64,000 nt of DNA from CAIWHR01 sp963734575 (GCA_963734575.1 CAVTHT010000005.1:23203-87202), one strand, 5' to 3'. Counted from the stretch's first letter, positions 8,688 through 18,495 are shown. Notes: a model not told the origin generated them from the sequence alone. Translations and numbers: made by a program.

Positions 8688-9908
8688 TCAGTGCAGCTTC
8701 AGGACGAGGTAATCGATCTTGGCGCCGATGCGCAGGATCACCTTGCGCAGGATCTGGATCGCCTCCCCGTGCTCGGTGTAGATCGCGCCGTGGCCCACGG
8801 CGCCGGCCGGCAGGAACAGGTCGGCGTCACGCGGCGCAACGGCGAGCTTGACGGGGAAGCGCCCGGGCGGCATCGGCCCGTAGCCGGTCATGGGCAGCTG
8901 CGTGCTGTTCGGGATCTGTCCCTGGCCCTGCGCCCACACGATCGAATCCACCGACGCCTTGATGACCCGTCCGGGATGCGCATTGAGCGTGAACTCGGCG
9001 GAATTGCCCGGCTCGACGTTGTACAGCTCGTTCTGCCCGTAGAGCGCGATCACCTGGTACGTCTCCTCGACGAACGTCATCGCAGGCGTGATCGGGAACG
9101 CCGTGGTGAACGAGCCTGGCCGCAGCTGCACGTTGATCGCGTAGCCGTCGGCCGGGGCGTACACCGTCGTCTGCGACAGCTCCCACTTCGCGTTCGCGAG
9201 CTGGGCGCGGATCTGTGCGACCGGCGCGTATTCGTTCTCGAACTTGCCGCCGATGCGCTGCCGGATCTGCCGCTCGCCGGCGAGTGCCTGCACTTCGCCC
9301 GACCGCGCCTGTGCGGCGACGCTGCGGGCCATGTCGACCTGCGCCTCGAGCTCGGCCACGTCCGTCTCCGCACGCTCGAGCGTGAAGCGGTCGCCGGCGC
9401 CGGTAGCGACCAGCTCGCGGTTCTGCTTCACGCTCATGTTCGCGAGTACGAGCTTCGACTGCACTTCGCGAATCCTCGACTCCGCCTGCTCGATCGCGCC
9501 GCGCGTCTCCGTCACCTTACCCCCCGCGCCGACCAGCTGCTCGTCGAGCTCGCGTCCCGACGCGACCGTGTTGGCGAGCTGGGCTTCCAGGCCGCGCACC
9601 GTGAGCTCGTAGGGCGTGGGGTCGATGCGAAACAGCACGTCGCCCTTCCGGACGAGCCGGTTCGGCTCGACGGGAACCTCGATGACGCGGCCGCGCACCT
9701 GCGGCACCACGTTGATCACGTACTTCACGACGCGCACGTCGGCGCTCGATGGCGCGACGACGTTGAGCAGCAGGACCAGCGCGGTGAGACCGACGATCGG
9801 AATGATGACCACGGTGACCTGCGTTGCCGTATTCCACGGCAACCATTTCATCTTGATGAAGATGAACCAGACGATCGCGCCGTAGATGGCGAGGATGAGG
9901 ACTTCCAT
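8688..9908 (-). CDS. HlyD/YiaV-type membrane-fusion efflux adaptor
   Basis: A protein of 406 residues (MEVLILAIYG). Two N-terminal membrane helices precede the biotinyl-like segment (VVPQVRGRVIEVPVEPNRLVRKGDVLFRIDPTPYE). A long alpha-helical hairpin (residues about 105-240) follows, then a second lipoyl half with TTVYAPADGYAINVQLRPG. E. coli YiaV and YibH have this layout and also sit next to a DUF3302 gene, as here. The predicted role is to link an inner-membrane exporter to the outer-membrane factor encoded just downstream. Its ATG overlaps the upstream stop as TGATG. No dedicated inner-membrane pump gene is adjacent. Confidence 0.87.
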   Translation of the reverse strand: MEVLILAIYGAIVWFIFIKMKWLPWNTATQVTVVIIPIVGLTALVLLLNVVAPSSADVRVVKYVINVVPQVRGRVIEVPVEPNRLVRKGDVLFRIDPTPYELTVRGLEAQLANTVASGRELDEQLVGAGGKVTETRGAIEQAESRIREVQSKLVLANMSVKQNRELVATGAGDRFTLERAETDVAELEAQVDMARSVAAQARSGEVQALAGERQIRQRIGGKFENEYAPVAQIRAQLANAKWELSQTTVYAPADGYAINVQLRPGSFTTAFPITPAMTFVEETYQVIALYGQNELYNVEPGNSAEFTLNAHPGRVIKASVDSIVWAQGQGQIPNSTQLPMTGYGPMPPGRFPVKLAVAPRDADLFLPAGAVGHGAIYTEHGEAIQILRKVILRIGAKIDYLVLKLH

Positions 9909-10475
9909 CAGGCTCTCCGGAGCTCGGGTTCGGGCGCGGGCCGGGCTGCAGGCGACGAGATCTCCTCGATCTCCTCGCGCAGTCTCACCAGGGGCGCGCT
10001 CAGTGCGCCGCGGGACCGCATCGCGTCGAGCTCGGCCTTGAGACCTTCCAGCTCGTCGGGTGCGAGCTCGCCCGGCGCGCGCCCGCTCGGCCTGCTCGGT
10101 GAAGTACGCGTCGCTGCGCTCCGTGCCGTAGGCGAGCTTGTAGCCGACCGGCCGCGTGTACGCCCAGAGCCACGCGATCGGCCACAGCAGACCGCCGAAC
10201 ACGAGCGAAAGCAGGCAGAGCGTGTGGATCGCCTGGGCCTGCGGATGATGCCGCCGATGCGCGATCTTCTCCGGCAGCACGTGCACGATCCAGAACAGCG
10301 AGATGCCCACGACGGGAACGATGACGAGCACGACCCAGGCGAGGACGTCTGCCGCCGTGTCCATGGCCTCGCCGGAGAGAAACGACGCGCTCGCCGTGGT
10401 GGCGCCCGACGCAAGCGCAAATGCACTCGCCTGCACGATCCACTTACCGTTGTGCCGCCTGTGTGTCGGACTCAC
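9908..10475 (-). CDS. DUF3302 (YiaW/YibI-like) inner-membrane protein (one frameshift)
   Basis: Starts MSPTHRRHNGK. Two membrane helices (VLAWVVLVIVPVVGISLFWIV and HTLCLLSLVFGGLLWPIAWLWAY) surround the conserved cytosolic HVLPEKIAHRRHHPQ loop, followed by RPVGYKLAYGTERSDAYF. This is the DUF3302 pattern, a family that accompanies HlyD-type YiaV/YibH genes. Near 10080 the frame shifts. The correct C-terminus continues PGELAPDELEGLKAELDAMR and ends EPELRRA at 9908, where the stop overlaps the next start codon. One copy of the shared 21-bp element lies 102 bp upstream. Confidence 0.8.
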
Positions 10476-10973
10476 TTTTTGCTTCCCGCAGAACGTCGAT
10501 CGGCTGGAGTGCGCACGGCGAAGTCACTTGCTGCGTATCGCCGTTCACGATGCGATCCTGATCGCTAATCCAGGCATCGTCTTCGCAATTCTCGACACCG
10601 CGCGCACCGGACGCCGCGCACTGTCGTGATTAGCGAGGACAATTGCACCGTCGTCCGCGACGATCGGCAGACGACGCAAAGCGCGCTGTTGCCGGGCGCG
10701 TTCGGCGCATCAATACGACGGAGCACGAACACCGCGGCAGGGCGGGTGCAGGTCTGGAGGAGCGAATGTGCGGGTCAGCTGCGCGCGATGCGCGGGTCGC
10801 GGCCGGTGAAGATGGCGGCGTCGGCGTTTCCGCGGTTCCGGCGCAGTTAGTGCAGGGCTCGTGCGACGCGGCTGACGCAGCCCGGGGCCGCGTCGTTCCA
10901 ATGCAATCGTGGGTTCTGCCCGGACAGGGTCGGTGCTGTGACCGATCGCGATACCCGGACCGGCGGCCCGGTC
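10476..10973. other. Intergenic region of about 500 bp
   Basis: No supported gene was found between the DUF3302 start and the end of the AraC-type regulator. The reading frames present are short and arginine-rich. It contains copy A of the shared 21-bp element at 10578-10598, presumably part of the control region of the minus-strand DUF3302/HlyD/outer-membrane-factor operon. I saw no convincing terminator. Confidence 0.5.
10578..10598 (-). promoter_or_regulatory. Shared 21-bp upstream element, copy A
   Basis: The plus strand core reads GTCTTCGCAATTCTCGACA, a perfect match to the window consensus. It lies 102 bp upstream of the DUF3302 gene start, in the common orientation (reverse-complement reads toward the gene). 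Confidence 0.7.
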
Positions 10974-12155
10974 TTACCTGACAAACAATTCTTCGTCGGT
11001 TCCGGACAGGCGCCCGTGCCCGCGCCATTCCCCCTGCGGCGGCACGATCGGCACCGCTTGTCCCCCCCTACCCCAGGAGGGTTCCGGGATCACCGCGCGC
11101 GCGGACAATCGCTCTTCGGCGGCGCGGCGTCGCCATTGGCCCGGCGTGATCCCGGTCCAGCGGTGGAAGGTGCGCATGAACGGGCTGACGCCCGCGTAGC
11201 CGAGCGAGGCGGCAATGTCGTCCAGCGACAGTTCCGAATAGCACAGGTGCTGACGCGCGACCTCGAAGCGGACTTCGTCGAGCACGTTCTGGAAGGTCGT
11301 TCCGTGCTCGCGCAAGCGCCGGTTGAGCGTGCGGCGGTGCATGGAAAGCATCTGCGCGAGGTCGTCGCCCGAGCTCTTGCCATGCAGCAGGAGCGTGCGA
11401 AGACCGCGATAAATCTGCTTCAGCAGTTCGGGCTTGCTGGCGTGTGCGCGGAGCAGTGCCACGCGCTTGCGCTGCGGATCGGCGCCCTCGATCGCCCTGT
11501 CCAGCCAGTAGGCCGGAAAGCGCAGGGCGCAGAACTCGGAATCGAAGTGAGGCACGATCTTGAACAGATTGCGGTAGAGCGCCATGTCGCGTGGCTTGCC
11601 GTGCGGGAGGAAAACCTCCGACGGTGTCCAGGCCGCGCCGGCCAGCGCCCGCAGGAAGTTGAAGGCGGCAGCGAGCACGGCGTCGTAGATCTGGTCCGCG
11701 CCGGTGATACCGGGGTAGTAGATCGCATAGCCGATGTCGACAACGGCGGCGCGCTTGACCGCGAACGCGAGCCCGCCGCTGCTGTTCATGTGCTGGTACA
11801 CCGTCAGGATCTGCAGCGCTTCACCGACCGTCGCGCAGTTGCGCATGACTTCGCCGAGCGCGCCGAGATGCTCCAGGTGCCACATGCGCCCTGTGGTCAG
11901 GCCGAACTGCGGATATGCGGTCGCGTCGACGGATCGCTCGAACAGGCGCCCCCACGCGCCGTACGGTATGCGGTTCTCGGGATCGTCCAGCGCATTCGGG
12001 GCGAGGCCGGCATCGGCAAGCACCACCGCTGGGTCCGCGCCCAGCTGGCGGAGAAGGCCGGGCACGCCGAGGAGTTCGCCCACGCGCTGATCCCACGGTT
12101 CGTGCAACGGGTGCTGCGGCGTGAGACGGTCGAACGTCGCAAGTGTGGTGCTCAT
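10974..12155 (-). CDS. AraC-family transcriptional regulator (OruR-like)
   Basis: About 393 residues from the ATG at 12155 (MSTTLATFDR). The N-terminal two thirds resembles the arabinose-binding-like domain of OruR/ArgR-type AraC regulators (LLRQLGADPAVVLADAGL, ENRIPYGAWGRLFE, PHFDSEFCALRFPAYWLD). The C-terminal double HTH shows MLSMHRRTLNRRLREHGTTF and LSLDDIAASLGYAGVSPFMRTFHRWTGITPGQWR. An unusual tail of about 45 residues rich in G, P and R follows the HTH. It is transcribed divergently from the Rieske-like gene at 12343, a likely target (inference). Confidence 0.87.
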   Translation of the reverse strand: MSTTLATFDRLTPQHPLHEPWDQRVGELLGVPGLLRQLGADPAVVLADAGLAPNALDDPENRIPYGAWGRLFERSVDATAYPQFGLTTGRMWHLEHLGALGEVMRNCATVGEALQILTVYQHMNSSGGLAFAVKRAAVVDIGYAIYYPGITGADQIYDAVLAAAFNFLRALAGAAWTPSEVFLPHGKPRDMALYRNLFKIVPHFDSEFCALRFPAYWLDRAIEGADPQRKRVALLRAHASKPELLKQIYRGLRTLLLHGKSSGDDLAQMLSMHRRTLNRRLREHGTTFQNVLDEVRFEVARQHLCYSELSLDDIAASLGYAGVSPFMRTFHRWTGITPGQWRRRAAEERLSARAVIPEPSWGRGGQAVPIVPPQGEWRGHGRLSGTDEELFVR

Positions 12156-12210
12156 CGGGATCTCCCTCGTGGGCCACGTCATGAGCATCCGCGCGTTTAC
12201 GCGTCACTCG

Positions 12211-12224
12211 TTGAGTATCGTCAA
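12211..12224. promoter_or_regulatory. Possible FNR/Anr-type palindrome
   Basis: TTGAGTATCGTCAA has the TTGA-N6-TCAA core of FNR/CRP-family oxygen regulators (best consensus TTGAT-N4-ATCAA). It lies between the divergent AraC gene (55 bp from its start) and the Rieske-like gene. Directly after it are near-repeats GGTCAAT/TGGTCC that could instead bind the AraC protein. This is a sequence match only. Confidence 0.3.
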
Positions 12225-12342
12225 GATTGGTCAATTTGGTCCCTACAGCATCGGGGCACCGAACTCGCCTCCATGCGGGTGAATCGACGCACCAATCCGT
12301 TAGCGCTTCTCGCATCTACCTTCAACAAAAAACGGCAACGAC

Positions 12343-12771
12343 ATGAAAGAACATCAGGCTGGTGTGCGGTCCACCACGAACATCACGAGCACCTCGGGTG
12401 ATCGGCGCCCTGTTCCGGTGCGCGTTCCGGGGCGGTACATGACGGGGGTTCGCGATGTCGCACGGCTTTCGGAAATACCCGAGGCACGCGGCCTCGCGGT
12501 CGCCCTCGAAGCCAACTCCGTCGCGCTGTTCAAGGTCGGCGACGCTGTATTCGCGGTCGACGATGCGTGCGTGCGTTGCGGCTCCTCGCTCGCATCCGGC
12601 CTGCTCGACGGACCGGTGGTCCGCTGCTCCGCGTGTGGCTGGCGATACGATGTGATCACAGGGCGCACGGTCGGGGTGCCGGAGCTTCGGATCGACACGT
12701 TCGAGGCCACGGTGTCGGACGGAACCATCAGCATTGCGAATCACTTCGCGTCGCGACCGCGCGATCGCTGA
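12343..12771 (+). CDS. Rieske-fold protein with four-cysteine cluster motif
   Basis: Up to 142 residues. A start at 12439 (MTGVRDVARLSEI) would remove a polar tail and begin just before the domain. The fold signature is Rieske-like: VALFKVGDAVFAVDDAC ... GLLDGPVVRC ... GWRYDVITGRT. However, the canonical ligands C-x-H and C-x-x-H are replaced. The first site reads CVRCGSSLASG and the second CSACGWRYD, so both histidines are missing and four cysteines (CxxC-x15-CxxC) are present. It may bind a plant-ferredoxin-like [2Fe-2S] cluster, a mononuclear iron or zinc. It is divergent from the AraC gene and convergent with an MFS transporter. Confidence 0.75.
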   Translation: MKEHQAGVRSTTNITSTSGDRRPVPVRVPGRYMTGVRDVARLSEIPEARGLAVALEANSVALFKVGDAVFAVDDACVRCGSSLASGLLDGPVVRCSACGWRYDVITGRTVGVPELRIDTFEATVSDGTISIANHFASRPRDR

Positions 12772-12782
12772 GCGACGCCCGC

Positions 12783-14117
12783 TCACGCGGCGAAACGCGC
12801 GAGATCGAAGTTCGCCGGGATGGTGTCGCGCTCGACGCGCTTTGCGTCCGCCACGTACGTCCGCGCCGCGATGACGAACAAAGCGGCGGCTGCGAAGCAC
12901 GACAGCGGGACGACTGCGAGCGCCACGGACAAGCCGTAGCGATCGGAGAGCAGGCCGGCTGCAAACGGTCCCGCTGCCAGGCCCAGCATGTTCTGCACGA
13001 GCGCCAGGACGGAGGCAGCGGTCGCGCGCATCGAGGGGTGCACCACGTCCATCACGACGGCGGCCACCGGGCCGATGGTGCCGGTCATCGCCAGGGCTCC
13101 GATCGCGATGCATGCAAGTTGCGCGGCGCCCGGATCGAATACGCCGAAGCCCGTCATCAGCGACAGGCCCGTGATGACGGACGCGAAGACCGGAACAAGC
13201 AACCGCGCCCGTGCATCCCGCAGGCCGAGGCGATCGGCGAGGTCGCTGCATACAAACGTGCCGATGATGCCCAACGTTACGATCGCCGCCGTCCACATCC
13301 CTGCGCCGCCCGCGTCGAGGTCGTAGTTGCCATCGAGGTGCGTCGGCAACCAGGCATAAGCGGCCCACACGCAGAGGAGCTGCAGTCCACCGCCAATCGA
13401 CGCGAGCATTACGGTCGGTGCGCGACGCATGGCCATGACGCTCCCTGCCACGGTGATCCGCTCGCTGCCGACCTGCATGGGACACGCTACCGAACGCTTC
13501 CGGCACTGCAATGCGACGATCAGGAACAGCACGGCGAAGGCGAGACCCGGTATACCGGCGAGGCCGAACGCGCCTTGCCAGCCCCAGGCTTGCGCCAGCA
13601 TTCCGCCTGCCCCGATCCCCAGCACCGATCCCATCAGACTGCCGGAGAGGAATACGCCGAGCACCCTGCTGCGCGAGTGCGCGGGAAAGATCGTCGCCAG
13701 CAGTGCCGCGCCCACTGAGCCGTAGGCGGCCTCCGCAATGCCGATGCCACCCCGCGCCATCAGCAGCGTGATGTAGTCCGGTGCGAGAGCGCACGCGATC
13801 GTCGCGATGCTCCAGACGATCGCCATGGCGAAGATGCTCTTCACGTGTCCCCATCGATCCGCCATGAACGACAGCGGAATCGTGCCCGCTGCAACGGTGA
13901 TCGACACGACCGAGACGAGCGCGCCAAGCTGCGCGTCGGCGAGCGACCAGTCGTTCTTGATGTGGGAAAACATCGAGACGACGACCTGCCGGTCGAAATG
14001 GTCGATCACCATCAGCACAAGCAGCAAGCCGAAGAGTGTCCACCTGCAGTGCGTGTAGGGCGGCGCCGTCACGGTACGCGACGAGGCGATTTGAACGGCG
14101 CGAACGGGAGGAGCCAT
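12783..14117 (-). CDS. MFS transporter
   Basis: About 444 residues from the ATG at 14117 (MAPPVRAVQI); a start at 14144 is also open. Twelve hydrophobic segments are visible. The family A motif lies after helix 2 (ADRWGHVKSIFAM), as does DHFDRQVVVSMFSHIKNDWSL in helix 1. The second-half counterpart reads LLSDRYGLSVAL. It is most like the spinster/ACS-type organic-anion MFS proteins, so a carboxylate or aromatic-acid substrate is possible but not shown. It converges on the Rieske-like gene with 11 bp between stops. Confidence 0.85.
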   Translation of the reverse strand: MAPPVRAVQIASSRTVTAPPYTHCRWTLFGLLLVLMVIDHFDRQVVVSMFSHIKNDWSLADAQLGALVSVVSITVAAGTIPLSFMADRWGHVKSIFAMAIVWSIATIACALAPDYITLLMARGGIGIAEAAYGSVGAALLATIFPAHSRSRVLGVFLSGSLMGSVLGIGAGGMLAQAWGWQGAFGLAGIPGLAFAVLFLIVALQCRKRSVACPMQVGSERITVAGSVMAMRRAPTVMLASIGGGLQLLCVWAAYAWLPTHLDGNYDLDAGGAGMWTAAIVTLGIIGTFVCSDLADRLGLRDARARLLVPVFASVITGLSLMTGFGVFDPGAAQLACIAIGALAMTGTIGPVAAVVMDVVHPSMRATAASVLALVQNMLGLAAGPFAAGLLSDRYGLSVALAVVPLSCFAAAALFVIAARTYVADAKRVERDTIPANFDLARFAA

Positions 14118-14240
14118 GCGACAGTTTGTCCGGGGTGTGACCACGCGAAGACTCTACCGGACGCTACGCGATTGGGGCTCGACGCGGAAGGGCTTGCGCG
14201 TTGGACAATTGACAAATGACGACATGTGGCGCGCGCGGGA

Positions 14241-14261
14241 ATGTCGAGAATCGCAAAGACG
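14241..14261 (+). promoter_or_regulatory. Shared 21-bp upstream element, copy B
   Basis: The plus strand core reads TGTCGAGAATCGCAAAGAC, the reverse complement of the consensus. It lies 105 bp upstream of the plus-strand outer-membrane-protein gene at 14367. This is the only copy serving a plus-strand gene, and its inverted orientation keeps the same polarity relative to the gene as all other copies. Confidence 0.7.
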
Positions 14262-14366
14262 ACGTCCTCCGGGTGCCGCAGCATCGTGGTCACGGGCGTC
14301 GCATCGAGCGGCGCGTATCACGATGCCTTGCGTCCGGCCCACCAACAAAGCCAACAGGGAGCTGTG

Positions 14367-15221
14367 ATGTTTTGCCGCAACCGTGCCATCAAGATCGCCT
14401 TGACCCTTCTTGCCCCCGCCGCGCTCGTCGCGGGCGCCGGGCTTGCGGGGGCGCAGGATCTATCCGGCCAGAACCTGATCAAGCCGGGCGAGGAGTCGCT
14501 GACGCTCAATATCGGCGGCATCATCAACCAGTTCGACACGAAGCTCCGCGTGGACGGGCAGACGCAGCGCGGCAGCGACGTCACGCTCGAGAACAATGGG
14601 CTCGCGAAGCGGCTCTCGAGCTTCGACGCCGGTGGCACCTGGCGCTTCTGGTCGCGCCACCGGATCGACGTCGAATATTTCTCGGCCAAGCGCTCCGGCG
14701 ACCGGCGCTACGATGGCTCGATCACGATCGGCGATGACGTGTTTCCCGTCGGCGCGACGGTGGCCGCACAGGCCGAGGACCGGTTCCTGATCGCCGACTA
14801 CCGCTACTCCTTCCTCAAGCGCGACAACCTGGAGCTCGCGGCGGGATTGGGATTCTATGGCGGCCGCTTCGACTTCGACCTGACCGCGACGGGCAACGAG
14901 GCCCTGAACACGCGGACCGCGTCGACGTCGTCGTCCACGACGGTGCCGCTGCCGCTGATCGGGGCGTCGATGGACTGGTACATCAACCCGCGGTGGAAGG
15001 TTTCGGCGAACGTGCAGGGCATGCGGGCGAACATCGGCGACGTCGACGGCCGCGTGATCCTTGCCGGACTCGGCACGGAGCTCACGCTGATGCGCAATCT
15101 CGGCCTCGGTGCGCGCTACATGTACACGGAAGTCGACGTCGACGTCACGAAGACGAACTTCAACGGCAACGTGAACTGGCGGATGAGCAGCGTCAGCGTG
15201 TATGCGAAGCTGATGTTCTAG
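14367..15221 (+). CDS. Outer-membrane beta-barrel protein
   Basis: A protein of 284 residues (MFCRNRAIKI), with a signal peptide ending near GLAGAQD and a GGGAG-like ribosome site (AACAGGGAGCTG) before the ATG. Barrel-like strands with a recognisable rhythm include GGTWRFWSRHRIDVEYFSAK, RFLIADYRYSFLKRDNLELAAGLGFYGG, MDWYINPRWKVSANVQGM and MRNLGLGARYMYTEVDVDV. It ends YAKLMF with terminal Phe. It is of the opacity/porin-like class with no known ligand. It carries copy B of the shared element 105 bp upstream. Confidence 0.8.
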   Translation: MFCRNRAIKIALTLLAPAALVAGAGLAGAQDLSGQNLIKPGEESLTLNIGGIINQFDTKLRVDGQTQRGSDVTLENNGLAKRLSSFDAGGTWRFWSRHRIDVEYFSAKRSGDRRYDGSITIGDDVFPVGATVAAQAEDRFLIADYRYSFLKRDNLELAAGLGFYGGRFDFDLTATGNEALNTRTASTSSSTTVPLPLIGASMDWYINPRWKVSANVQGMRANIGDVDGRVILAGLGTELTLMRNLGLGARYMYTEVDVDVTKTNFNGNVNWRMSSVSVYAKLMF

Positions 15222-15277
15222 TGCCGGCCGTGCACCCGATGCCGGCAGAGTTGCCCAGCGGCACCTGGTGGTGATCG

Positions 15278-16216
15278 ATGTTCCCGGCCGTATCTTCGCG
15301 CTCCCACGCTCTCACGACCGCGTGCCTGGCGGGGCTGGTATGCGCCAGCGTTGCCACCACGGCATGCGCCCAGGACGCCGAGCCGCGCAGCTATTCCAAC
15401 GCGCCGGTGGGCATGAACTTCTTCATCGCGGGATACGCCTATACGCGTGGCGGCCTCGCGTTCGACCCGGCCTTGCCGATCGAGAACGAGCATCTGGAGA
15501 CGAACAGCGGACTGTTCGCCTATGCCCGCGTGCTCGACCTGTGGGGCATGTCCGCCAAGTTCGACGCCATCGTCCCGTACATGTGGCTGTCGGGCTCCGC
15601 GGATTACGTCGGACAGCCGCTGACGCGGGAAGTGAATGGCTTCGTCGATCCGCGGTTCCGGCTGTCCGTGAATTTCCTCGGCGCGCCCGCCCTGTCGTTG
15701 CGGGAATTCGCCGGATATCGCCAGGACCTCATCGTCGGCGCGAGCCTCCAGGTCTCGCCGCCACTGGGGCAGTACGACCCGACGCGCCTGGTAAACATCG
15801 GGAGCAACCGGTGGTACTTCAAGCCCGAGCTCGGCGTCTCGAAGGCGGAAGGACCGTGGACGCTGGAGCTCGCTGCCGGCGCGACCTTCTTCACGGACAA
15901 CGACAACTTCTACGGCGGCAGCGTGCGCGAGCAACGCCCGCTCTACCACGCGCGCGGGCACGCCATCTACAACTTCCGTTCGGGCATCTGGGCGTCGGCG
16001 GACCTGACGTACTTCGCCGGCGGGCGGACGACGGTGGATGGCAAGCTCGACAGCAACCTCCAGCAGAACTGGCGGCTCGGCGGCACGCTGGCCTTTCCGG
16101 TCGATCCGCGCAACTCGATCAAGCTCAACGTCAGCAGCGGGGTATCGGCGCGCACCGGCAACAGCTTCGACGCGATCGCGGTGGCGTGGCAGCACCGCTG
16201 GGGCGGTGGCCTGTGA
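15278..16216 (+). CDS. Outer-membrane transporter of the MetA/phenol-pathway family
   Basis: A protein of 312 residues. A signal peptide ends near TTACAQD, followed by SNAPVGMNFFIAGYAYTRGG and a series of strands (LWGMSAKFDAIVPYMWLSGSAD, GFVDPRFRLSVNFLGAPA, SLQVSPPLGQYDPTRLVNIGSNRWYFKPELGVS). These phrases are typical of the PF13557 (phenol MetA degradation pathway) outer-membrane channels, which are widespread and usually not tied to phenol. It follows the previous barrel gene by 56 bp on the same strand, so the two may share a transcript. Confidence 0.82.
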   Translation: MFPAVSSRSHALTTACLAGLVCASVATTACAQDAEPRSYSNAPVGMNFFIAGYAYTRGGLAFDPALPIENEHLETNSGLFAYARVLDLWGMSAKFDAIVPYMWLSGSADYVGQPLTREVNGFVDPRFRLSVNFLGAPALSLREFAGYRQDLIVGASLQVSPPLGQYDPTRLVNIGSNRWYFKPELGVSKAEGPWTLELAAGATFFTDNDNFYGGSVREQRPLYHARGHAIYNFRSGIWASADLTYFAGGRTTVDGKLDSNLQQNWRLGGTLAFPVDPRNSIKLNVSSGVSARTGNSFDAIAVAWQHRWGGGL

Positions 16217-16327
16217 ATGCCATCGCGCGAGCCGGCGGGCCATGCGGCGCGAGTGCATCGAGGCCGCATGAGCACGTGTCGGCGGCCACGACAATGTCGC
16301 AGCGCCAACCGCAGCCGGGAGACGGCG

Positions 16328-17841
16328 ATGGCATTCATTGATAGCGTGCGCGTACGCGCTTCCGCGCTCGCGCCGACCAGGATCTTCGCGGGCAGCAGCC
16401 GCCGCTGGCACCGTCTGGAACGGCACGTCAAGAGCCGGTTCCTGTGGCACCGGGTATTCCGCGCGACCAGCTATCTCAAATCGGCGCTGTGGACTGCACC
16501 GCTGATCGCGCTCCTGGCCGTGCTCGCGATCGCGCCCTTCATCCGCGTTCTCGACCAATGGTCGGGATGGACATTCCCGGGGCTGGGCGTCGAGGGTGCG
16601 CAGGCGATGTACCAGACCGTGATCACGCTCACGCTGTCGTTCATGGTGTTCACCTTCGGCTCGCTGCTCGTGGCGATCCAGGTGGCCGGCGGGCAACTGA
16701 CGCCCCGGGTGATAGCGACCACGCTGCTGCGGGACAACGTCGTGCGGGTAAGCGTCGGGTTGTTCGTGTTCGCGCTCCTGTTCTCGGTGGTGGCGCTCGA
16801 CCGCACCGAAGCCAAGGTGTACCAGCTCGTGACGTTCATCACCGGGGTGCTGGGGGTCGCGTGCATCGCGGCATTCCTCTTCCTGATCGACTACGCTGCA
16901 CGCCTCCTGCGCCCCGTCAGCATTCTCGCCCGCATCGGCAACCAGGGTCTGAACGTCATCGACGCGGTCTATCCCCATTCACGTCGGAGGCGGAGCATGC
17001 CGACGATTACGCCGCCCATCTCGGCGCCGCGCGACGGGTCGTGCATCACCGGGGGAACTCGGAGATCGTGCTGGCCGTCGACGTCGAGACGCTCGTCACG
17101 GAGGCGCGGCGGGCCGGCGGAGCTGATCGAGTTCATTCCCCAGGTCGGCGATTTCGTGGCTTACGAGGAGCCGCTCTTTGCGCTCTACGGGGGCGCCACC
17201 GCCGTGGCAGACAGGATGCTGGTCGCGGCCGTCGCGTTCGGACCGGAGCGCACGCTCGAGCAGGACCCGATGTTCGCGCTCCGCATCATGGTCGACATCG
17301 CACTCAAGGCCCTGTCGCCCGCCATCAACGACCCCACCACGGCGGTGCTCGCCATCGACCAGATCCATCGCTTCCTGCGCGCGGTCGGACAGCGACAGTT
17401 GCGCGGCGAAGTGCTGACGGACGAACGCGGCGCGGCGCGGGTGATCTTTCGAACGCCCAACTGGGAAGATTTCGTCCACGTCGCGTGCAGCGAGATCCGG
17501 GCGTGCGGGCGCGAGCAACCTGCAGGTGGCGCGCCGCATGCGCGCATGCTCGACAATCTCTGCCTGTCGCTGCCGAAGCATCGCCACGCGGCGCTGCTCG
17601 AGGCCGGCGATCTTCTGGACCGTCGCTCCCGGCGCTGTATCCCCTTGCCGCAGATCTGCGCCTCGCACGGCAGCCCGACCCGCAAGGACTCGGCGGATCG
17701 TCGGGCGCCAGAACCGCGTATGCCACGCCTGCGATGGCGTCTTCGACGGAGCGGTCTGGGCAGGGCGTGCCGCTGGCGCAAACGTCTGCGCCGCCCGGAT
17801 CGCCGGGCCGCCGCGACGCTGCGCAACCGGCGCAATCATGA
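16328..17841 (+). CDS. DUF2254 membrane protein (several frameshifts)
   Basis: Starts MAFIDSVRVR. Four membrane helices occupy the first 220 residues (ALWTAPLIALLAVLAIAPFI, MYQTVITLTLSFMVFTFGSLLVAI, VGLFVFALLFSVVAL, FITGVLGVACIAAFLFLIDYAA), as in DUF2254. The soluble half reads in turn in different frames: FTSEAEHADDYAAHLGAARR, LIEFIPQVGDFVAYEEPLFALYG, DIALKALSPAINDPTTAVLAIDQIHRFL, ARRMRA.MLDNLCLSLP, YPLAADLRLARQPDPQGLGG. Breaks fall near 16977, 17120, 17512, 17545 and 17625. The family's function is unknown. The stop overlaps the next start as ATGA. Confidence 0.75.
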
Positions 17842-18393
17842 CGAGCGCACGCGACTTTTCGGTCACCGACACACTGCGCAACGGCACCGTGGTGACGATT
17901 CGCGCGGTGCGGACGGACGACCGCGAGCGTGCTCGTCGAAGCCTTCTCCCGCCTGGAGCGGGAAACCGTCTACCGCCGGTTCTTCGTCTACAGGAACGAG
18001 CTTGGCGAGAAGGACCTGGCGCACATCGCCGCGATGGACTTCGTCCGCGACGTCATGCTCGTGGCAACGATTCCCACACCGACGCTCGATGTGATCATCG
18101 GCGGCGGTCGCTACGTGGCAAGCGATGCGCCGGGCGCCACGGACAGCGCGGAAGTTGCCTTCCTGATCGAAGAGGATCACCAGGGGATCGGACTCGCCGG
18201 ACGCCTCCTCCGGCACCTCGCCAGCATCGCCCGCGCGTCGGGGATCAAGCGGTTCGAGGCCGACGTGCTGCCCGATAACAAGGGCATGCTCGCCGTTTTC
18301 GAGCGCAGCGGGCTGCCCATGCGCCGGCAGCGCCAGGAGGGACTGGTGCACGTGACGCTCGCGCTGGACGGCACGTCCGTGACCGCTCCCTGA
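17838..18393 (+). CDS. GNAT-family N-acetyltransferase (one frameshift)
   Basis: From MTSARDFSVTDTLRNGTVVTIRAVRTDDRER the frame shifts near 17929 and continues VEAFSRLERETVYRRFFVYR. The body contains AEVAFLIEEDHQGIGLAGRLLRHL, whose QGIGLAG segment is the GNAT motif A (Q/R-x-x-G-x-G/A). This variant, with a LR-DG-VTIR-VR-DD opening, is typical of free-standing acetyltransferases related to the regulatory domain of protein acetyltransferase Pat. It overlaps the DUF2254 stop by four bases. Substrate unknown. Confidence 0.8.
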
Positions 18394-18495
18394 TCCCATC
18401 GACGGTGCGCGCCGGTGCCGCGGCGCCCGTGCATTCCCGCACCGCCAAATGCAGGGCGGCCCGCAGGCTGCGTTTCGCTGGAGCGACGTCGCCGC

